Part shown: positions 18,901 to 23,214 of the stretch, piece after piece
How the letters are laid out: the number at the start of each line of letters is the position of its first letter
Position numbering within the stretch: the stretch's first letter is position 1
IMG/VR virus record: IMGVR_UViG_3300025889_000987
Location: 1-23,214 of that record
From: a virus
Direction: 5' to 3' (one strand)
Length of the DNA stretch: 23,214 nt
Position numbers and translations under genes: made by a program
Notes under the pieces: model-generated
Seen by the model: the letters and a program-made list of their open reading frames with translations, nothing else
The model's database searches: none
Told to the model about the DNA's origin: nothing

Positions 18901-21774
18901 ACTAGAGAAGCGTTAGATATTGAAAACTCTAACTTAGACATGCGTGAAAGCCTTTTAGGTAAAACCCTAGAAGATCAAAAACTTATCAGGAGAGAACAAG
19001 AACTTCAGGTCAAATTAGCTAAAGAACAGAATGAGTATCTTCGTAAACAAAGGGAAATACAAACAGACCCTAAACTTAAAGGAGATGATCGGAGAGTTCA
19101 AGAACTTCTAAATGACTTAGACATCAACTATGCTGAAAAGTTAAAGACTATTAACCGTGAAGTAGTATTACAGTTTGCAGAAGATTTTGATGCTGCTATC
19201 CGTAATATAAAGAACGGTATTACCGATGCTTTAGTTACTGCATTGTTTGAAGGCGGTAAAGCAGGGCGTAAGAAATTACGTGATGTTATTGTTGCTGAAT
19301 TGCGTAAAAAGATTACATTGCAAATTGATGCTGTAGTAAATGCTGTAGTTAATGCTGCATTAAGTGGCTTATCAGGTTTGCTTGGTGGTGGCGGTGCTGG
19401 TACAACAGGTGGTGGTGGTTTGTTAGGTGGTTTGTCTAACTTGTTAGGACTAGGTAAAGGACTAACTTCTTTATATTCTGGATTAACGTCTGGAACTGGT
19501 TTCTTAGGTGGTATAGGTAGTGCACTAGGTATCAACCAAGGTGCCGGTGCTGTTGCTGCATATAACGCTGGTGGGATGTCTGCTAACGCATTTGCTTCTG
19601 CCGCTGCTGGTGGATCTGGCGGTGGTTTTATGTCCACCCTTGGTAGTGCTATGCCTTGGATAGGTTTAGGTATTGGATTGCTGGCTGCATTTGGAGCTTT
19701 CCGCAAGAAAAAAGTAGTCGGTAGTGGTATCATGGGTGAACTAGGAGGAGATGAAGCCCTCAGAGATTACACATTAACCCGTAAAGGTGGGTATATATTT
19801 GGCGGCCCTGACTACAGTATTCAAGATTTAGGTGCAAGTGAGCAAGGTAAAATAGTCCAAGATACTTACAAAGCAATGCGTCAGAATACTGTAGACATGG
19901 CTAAGAGCTTAGGACTAGATACCAGTAAGATTGAAAATTACCGTACTGGTTTAGGTACTCAGATTCATCCTGATACTGGTGCTAGAACAGGTATTGATCT
20001 TAAAGATTTAACACCTGAAGAAGCACAAGCTAAGATTGCAGAAGCATTAGCTACTGCTAATAATGAAATGGCTCAACAGATATTAGGTACTTGGACTACT
20101 ACTACTGAGGAAGTAACTAGAACAATATCTGAGAGAAGATGGGACAATATAACAGGAGATTATATTGAGTTCACAGAAACTGTAACTGATACTATTGAAA
20201 ATAGCACATACGCGGCTAGTGAATACGCTAAAGAAGGTGAAACAGCAATTGAGACGCTTACTAGATTAGCAAACTCATTAGGTACAGTAAATGCAGTATT
20301 TGACTCGTTAGGTTATACCTTGTACCAAGGTAGTTTATCTGGTGCAGATTTGGCTAGTCAGTTAATTGATGCTTTTGGCTCTATTGAAACATTTACTAAT
20401 AGTACATCTGCTTATTATAATGCTTACTATTCTGAAGAAGAAAAACGAGCAAATTTAATAAGAAGTGTTACTGAACAGTTAGGTAAGCATAACTTAGCAT
20501 TACCTAAGAACAAAGAAGAATATAGAAAGCTAGTAGAAGCACAAGACCTGTCTACAGAAGAAGGTCGTAAGATGTATGCTTTCTTGATTCAACTTGCTCC
20601 TGTTTTTGCTGAAATAGCAGATAGTGCAGTGGCAGTTAGTGATGCTTTCAAATCTAGCTTAGAAAATGCTTATTCTGTTTTAGAACAAGCAGTAAATTCA
20701 CAAAAAGAACTATTACAAGACCAACTTAATACTCAACAAGGTATCGTAGATAATCTACGTAGTATCTTTGAATTATTAGGTAGCAATGTAAGAGAACTCT
20801 ACGGTGAAGTCACTAGCACAAGCAGTATGCTTGCTGTTCAGGGTAGAGGTGTAATCAGTAACGCATTATCTACTGGTGTATTACCTGACATCAAGACTTT
20901 AACAGAAGCTATAACTGCTGTTAAGAATGAAGTCAAGACTAATACTTACGCTACTAAGTTTGAATCTGATAAAGCCAAGTTGTTATTAGCTGCTGATTTG
21001 CTTGAATTACAAGACCAAACAGAAGAACAGCTTACTAACGAAGAACTGATATTAAAAGGTATCAAAGATCAGATACAGTATTTAGATGATTTATTAGCTA
21101 ACGCTAAAGAACAGATGAATGCTGCGCTAGGTATCAAGGATGCTATATTATCGGTTGCAGAGGCTTTAGCAGCCTTCCAAGCAGCGTTAGTGCCACCAGC
21201 TACTGGAAATACAAGACCTACTACTGCCGATGTTGCTAACCCTAGCTTTGGCATGGTTGGTGATCAAGGTTCTAGTAATAATAGCAGTGGTGTAGACTAC
21301 GGTAATATGTCAGATACTGACAAATACCTATTACAGTATGCACAGGCATTACAGTGGGGTACTGACGATAAAGGTAACACTACTTTGTTGTACGGCTACA
21401 TGAATAGCCATGGTTACAACCAAGAAGATATTGCCAGAGTCTTAGGCTTTACTCCAGAAGAAATAGCTGCTCACTTTGCAAACTACGGTATTCCTGCGTT
21501 TGCATCCGGTGGTTTACATTCTGGCGGATTACGCTTAGTAGGTGAGAATGGCCCTGAGTTAGAAGCAACTGGTCCAGCTAGGATTTATACAGCTTCGCAA
21601 ACAAAACAGATGATGTCTAGTAATAGTAACGATTCTGAATTGAGTGCTAAACTGGATAGATTAAGTATTGAAACTCAAGCAGTAGCAATAAATACTAATA
21701 AATTAGTTAAACTAATTGAACGTGTTATTGTACCTAGTTCTGCTGGTGATGCAGTTCAAACCTCTGCTGTATAG
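15937..21774 (+). CDS. Tail tape measure protein
   Basis: At about 1945 residues this is by far the largest gene. The tape measure sets tail length and later enters or crosses the host envelope. Visible parts are a charged coiled-coil N-terminal third, then near residues 340-360 I-S-D-V-A-V-S-L-Y-G-G-M-N-P-M-Q-V-L-M-Q-Q-G (the TMP_2 family signature). A hydrophobic segment lies near 462-488 (with L-S-S-G-I-L-L-L-I-T-A-F) and a long helical region follows. A Gly-rich hydrophobic stretch near 1142-1255 ends in W-I-G-L-G-I-G-L-L-A-A-F. The C-terminus has F-A-S-G-G-L-H-S-G-G-L-R-L-V-G-E-N-G-P-E, common at the ends of these proteins. I chose ATG 15937 because AAGGA lies six bases upstream; ATG 15916, seven codons earlier, has AGAGG too close. 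Confidence 0.95.
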   Translation: MLNLSKIVFETETKALDIAITKVGELAGSLVQLDKEVVATAARQAKVDKDAARAAELRSKTDLNKIKTDRDALKLERERTAATEATGEAIVKASKKQEAFISSIEKKRDLISQGWTVGESSVLKMADSLGIAGDKLQYLQGLLKDIGGLVSNPFDSAIGSLRSVNKELDGLKLRADLVNQGIELSSKQLKEYSKLGNEVAVALKRIGVDPTQGAGLKQYNALLKDSQNNYLRAALEADKYRSAEKELSRQHKETAAAVRFLSNEEERMKTVLETMNVTQVGTVSANERSAQAVAKYALALKRAGIQGQDYINQLETYKRKIQEVQRVEEKQRIDRLSRSLTPQISDVAVSLYGGMNPMQVLMQQGLQVRDLIANASVDADKLGAAFRRSGAEFAGSIAMAAKAVGSLLVGSLQAASKSVLDFGTRVTGLDLVWKKAATSMSAFGVSTEATTAAMARLKAVMTVVLSSGILLLITAFTALAVAMYKTWEANSELNKQLALTGGKFAITTKEAVAYATSLNIAGVTTLDATRAITEMSKAGNIAAKDIAGITKAAVEMERYVGVAVTDTIKKFSELQDKPSEVLLDIAKSQGFINIETLKLVTSLEKAGLKTEAATQATKAYQESLDKVVSNAKENLSPLEKAWDTIKTGVNNVFDAVVKLANKSSILDPLVFVFKSLASIIYSAVTAVNMLVESMIGTVKVLTKVSSFNFSGAKEDFADMGTSLRGLKTESDNFLENLWKVEKASSASSAAERELDKQRARDFESTEALKQKGYSKEKKALEEIRKLKGEIVARKLTTTPDIYDREYIAAREAEIDRLNKEIADAKKKTPEAKAANKAQEYFNNLMQQFTVKTIEADAATEKLTVSQKKLVDLANDKQFLALPRQMQDQVMQAGALAATTEIQAGNEERRNKAIELYNSLLGKSSGLGKEYYKQLELINENEKEGFYNAEQAREARAKLFEGTKQWKDHEKEVEDATNAYKKFKEEILKTREALDIENSNLDMRESLLGKTLEDQKLIRREQELQVKLAKEQNEYLRKQREIQTDPKLKGDDRRVQELLNDLDINYAEKLKTINREVVLQFAEDFDAAIRNIKNGITDALVTALFEGGKAGRKKLRDVIVAELRKKITLQIDAVVNAVVNAALSGLSGLLGGGGAGTTGGGGLLGGLSNLLGLGKGLTSLYSGLTSGTGFLGGIGSALGINQGAGAVAAYNAGGMSANAFASAAAGGSGGGFMSTLGSAMPWIGLGIGLLAAFGAFRKKKVVGSGIMGELGGDEALRDYTLTRKGGYIFGGPDYSIQDLGASEQGKIVQDTYKAMRQNTVDMAKSLGLDTSKIENYRTGLGTQIHPDTGARTGIDLKDLTPEEAQAKIAEALATANNEMAQQILGTWTTTTEEVTRTISERRWDNITGDYIEFTETVTDTIENSTYAASEYAKEGETAIETLTRLANSLGTVNAVFDSLGYTLYQGSLSGADLASQLIDAFGSIETFTNSTSAYYNAYYSEEEKRANLIRSVTEQLGKHNLALPKNKEEYRKLVEAQDLSTEEGRKMYAFLIQLAPVFAEIADSAVAVSDAFKSSLENAYSVLEQAVNSQKELLQDQLNTQQGIVDNLRSIFELLGSNVRELYGEVTSTSSMLAVQGRGVISNALSTGVLPDIKTLTEAITAVKNEVKTNTYATKFESDKAKLLLAADLLELQDQTEEQLTNEELILKGIKDQIQYLDDLLANAKEQMNAALGIKDAILSVAEALAAFQAALVPPATGNTRPTTADVANPSFGMVGDQGSSNNSSGVDYGNMSDTDKYLLQYAQALQWGTDDKGNTTLLYGYMNSHGYNQEDIARVLGFTPEEIAAHFANYGIPAFASGGLHSGGLRLVGENGPELEATGPARIYTASQTKQMMSSNSNDSELSAKLDRLSIETQAVAINTNKLVKLIERVIVPSSAGDAVQTSAV

Positions 21775-21797
21775 TAGTTGGTTAATTAGTAATCATG

Positions 21798-21824
21798 GGA
21801 AGGGTGTTAATTCACCCTTTCTTT
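21798..21824 (+). terminator. Intrinsic terminator after the tape measure gene
   Basis: AAGGGTG (21800-21806) pairs with CACCCTT (21813-21819) around TTAATT, and can extend to G21798-C21821 with a G-U pair. It is followed by TCTTTAT, a short T-rich tract. The strength looks moderate. Confidence 0.7.
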
Positions 21825-21840
21825 ATAATAATTAAAAGAA

Positions 21841-22731
21841 ATGAAACTACTAAAGAATTTAGAATATGACGTAAGTCAGAGAATAAGTACAAACGCATCA
21901 GAAGTTAATCCTGCGTACAATGCAGGTACTACTTATGCTAAGGATGATAGGGTATATTATGGTGATTATATTTATGAATCATTAGTAAATAGTAATACAG
22001 GTAATCAACCAGATATTAGTCCTACAGATTGGTTATTAGTAGGCCCTGATAATAGATCAGCAATGTTTGATGACCAAGTAAATACTTCTACGGTGTCTTC
22101 TAGCCCGTTAGAAGTAGTTGTTAAACCCGGTACTAGATTTGATAGTGTAGCCTTGCTTAACCTTAATGCAGAATCTTATAGGGTAGAAGTTAAAGACGGA
22201 GTAGGTGGTACTACTGTTTATGATACAGGTACTGTTTCTTTAATATCTACGGTTATTACTGATTGGTATGATTACTTTTTTAGTGATATAGAATACGTTA
22301 AAGACGTAGTATTAACTGATATTCCTTTATATACTAATGGAACTATATACCTTACATTGACTAATACGGGAGATTGTAGTATTGGTGTGTTTAAATATGG
22401 TAGAACGTATGAATTAGGTTTAACCCAACAGGGTGCTAGTTTTAGTAATAATGATTATAGTGCTAAGATAACAGACGAGTTTGGTAATACAACATTCGTA
22501 CCAAGAGCAACAAGTAAAAGAATGTCTGCTATTATTTTTGTAGATAATAATAGATTAGCTTTCTTACAAAACATACTCACCGATGTTAGTTCTAAACCTA
22601 GTGTTTGGATAGGCTCTACTGATACAAAATATGCACCGTTAGTAATCTATGGTTTCTACCGTAGCTTTAATACAGTAATAGCATATCCTAGTCATAGTTT
22701 GTGTACACTTGAGTGTGAAGGGCTCATCTAA
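21841..22731 (+). CDS. Minor tail protein with N-terminal carbohydrate-binding-like motif
   Basis: The 296-residue protein is the first gene after the tape measure, where the distal tail and tip proteins are coded. Residues 25-68 carry Y-N-A-G-T-T-Y-A-K-D-D-R-V-Y-Y and, further on, Y-E-S-L-V-N and D-W-L-L-V-G-P. This is the pattern of small chitin-binding/fibronectin-adjacent carbohydrate modules: a Gly-Tyr start, a D-x-V strand, a Y-x-S/A strand and a closing Trp. The remaining 220 residues look like beta domains, with a W-I-G-S-T-D-T-K-Y segment near 257-265. It may form part of the tail tip and contact the cell surface. No exact family is recognised. The ribosome binding site is weak (AAAAGAA). 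Confidence 0.6.
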   Translation: MKLLKNLEYDVSQRISTNASEVNPAYNAGTTYAKDDRVYYGDYIYESLVNSNTGNQPDISPTDWLLVGPDNRSAMFDDQVNTSTVSSSPLEVVVKPGTRFDSVALLNLNAESYRVEVKDGVGGTTVYDTGTVSLISTVITDWYDYFFSDIEYVKDVVLTDIPLYTNGTIYLTLTNTGDCSIGVFKYGRTYELGLTQQGASFSNNDYSAKITDEFGNTTFVPRATSKRMSAIIFVDNNRLAFLQNILTDVSSKPSVWIGSTDTKYAPLVIYGFYRSFNTVIAYPSHSLCTLECEGLI

Positions 22732-22781
22732 TGAAATTCTACGTAAATAACAAAAACAATAAAAGTTAATAAAGGTCTAAA

Positions 22782-23214
22782 ATGCCAATAACAACAACAA
22801 TAACTACATTAAGCACGCCACCAAGTAGAAGTGATCCTACAAACTTTGTTAGTAGAGCAGACGTATTCTTAGGTGAATTACCTGATTGGGGTGATGAAGT
22901 AAATACAGTAGGCAGTGAAATGAACAGCACAGCTACTGCTGTTAACGTATCAGCTTCTGCTGCTGCTGCGAGCGCAGTTGCTGCTGACGCTGCTAAGGTA
23001 CAAGCAGAACAAGCAGTAGTTGCTGCTACAGCAGTATCTGGTGCTACTAAGTGGGTATCTGGTACTAGCTATGCAGAAGGAGATGTAGCTTGGAGTCCTG
23101 CTAACGGACAAAACTATAGACGTAAAGCACCCGGTGGTGTTAGTACAACTGACCCTTCAGCAGATGCAACAGGTTGGTATAGCTTAATATCTTTACAAGG
23201 GTTAACAGTAATAG
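22782..23214 (+). CDS. Fibre-like minor tail protein, 5' part (continues beyond window)
   Basis: ATG 22782, with AAAGG about seven bases upstream, opens a frame that stays open to the window end (144 codons). The N-terminus is Thr-rich and runs through R-S-D-P-T-N-F, then R-A-D-V-F-L-G-E-L-P-D-W. An Ala/Val-rich helix-forming stretch follows (residues 49-82, with S-A-S-A-A-A-A-S-A-V), like the trimeric coiled coils of lambda stf-like fibres. Then comes K-W-V-S-G-T-S-Y-A-E-G-D-V-A-W-S with N-Y-R-R-K and a closing G-W-Y, again a small carbohydrate-binding type module. It is probably a tail fibre or tail-tip protein for host recognition. The C-terminal receptor-binding part is outside the window. 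Confidence 0.75.
   Translation, partial: MPITTTITTLSTPPSRSDPTNFVSRADVFLGELPDWGDEVNTVGSEMNSTATAVNVSASAAAASAVAADAAKVQAEQAVVAATAVSGATKWVSGTSYAEGDVAWSPANGQNYRRKAPGGVSTTDPSADATGWYSLISLQGLTVI

Noticed and set aside
19128-19733. 201-codon open frame on the minus strand
   Set aside because: It is a Pro/Ala-rich mirror of the Gly-rich part of the tape measure and has no start context or independent promoter.
22731-22769. 12-codon ORF whose ATG overlaps the stop of the minor tail gene
   Set aside because: Too short, low-complexity Lys/Asn composition, no support beyond the overlap.
1-23214. CRISPR arrays, insertion sequences, integrase or attachment sites
   Set aside because: I saw no regularly spaced repeats, transposase, recombinase or direct-repeat attachment core in the window.

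Overview
The window is a contiguous piece of a tailed double-stranded DNA bacteriophage (Caudoviricetes) carrying the packaging, head, neck and tail modules. Every supported gene is on the + strand. The tail tube gene followed by two tail-assembly-chaperone reading frames and a very long tape-measure gene, with no contractile sheath gene in between, indicates a siphovirus. The lambda E-like major capsid protein, D-like decoration protein and TMP_2-like tape measure favour a Gram-negative host. The DNA is AT-rich, and the host species cannot be named from the sequence.

Layout. (1) 1-1537: the 3' end of a PhoH-like ATPase gene, a ClpP-like protease, and an HNH-type endonuclease-like gene. (2) 1564-2393: an RNA-rich unit with its own sigma70-type promoter, a noncoding leader, a 59-residue four-cysteine protein, tRNA-Pro(TGG), tRNA-Glu(TTC), an unidentified region of about 190-210 nt with many nested helices, and a strong intrinsic terminator. 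(3) 2410-8012: small and large terminase, portal, a small spike-base-like protein, an overlooked 47-residue ORF, a collagen-like fibre protein with a Pro-Ser hinge, and an SGNH-type hydrolase. These last genes are mostly joined by stop/start overlaps. (4) 8034-11059: a second promoter, XkdF-like maturation protease, scaffold with an internal ribosome binding site, decoration protein, major capsid protein, and two hairpins. (5) 11091-14858: connector and neck proteins, tail terminator, an inserted GIY-YIG homing endonuclease, the tail tube protein and a strong terminator. (6) 14881-23214: a third promoter, two tail chaperone frames joined by a probable frameshift, a terminator, the tape measure of about 1945 residues, a terminator, a minor tail protein and the start of a fibre-like gene that leaves the window.

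The genes form a standard assembly line. Terminase and portal package DNA into a procapsid built by scaffold, protease and capsid protein. Decoration protein and fibres dress the shell, connector proteins close it, and the tail is built around the tape measure with the GT-type chaperones. Three promoters share one architecture (TTGnAA, 17 bp, TGn-TATAAT, with a similar AT-rich upstream block), so the late region is divided into host-polymerase transcription units. The most promising candidate for something undescribed is the structured RNA after tRNA-Glu, together with the small Cys4 protein of the same transcript.
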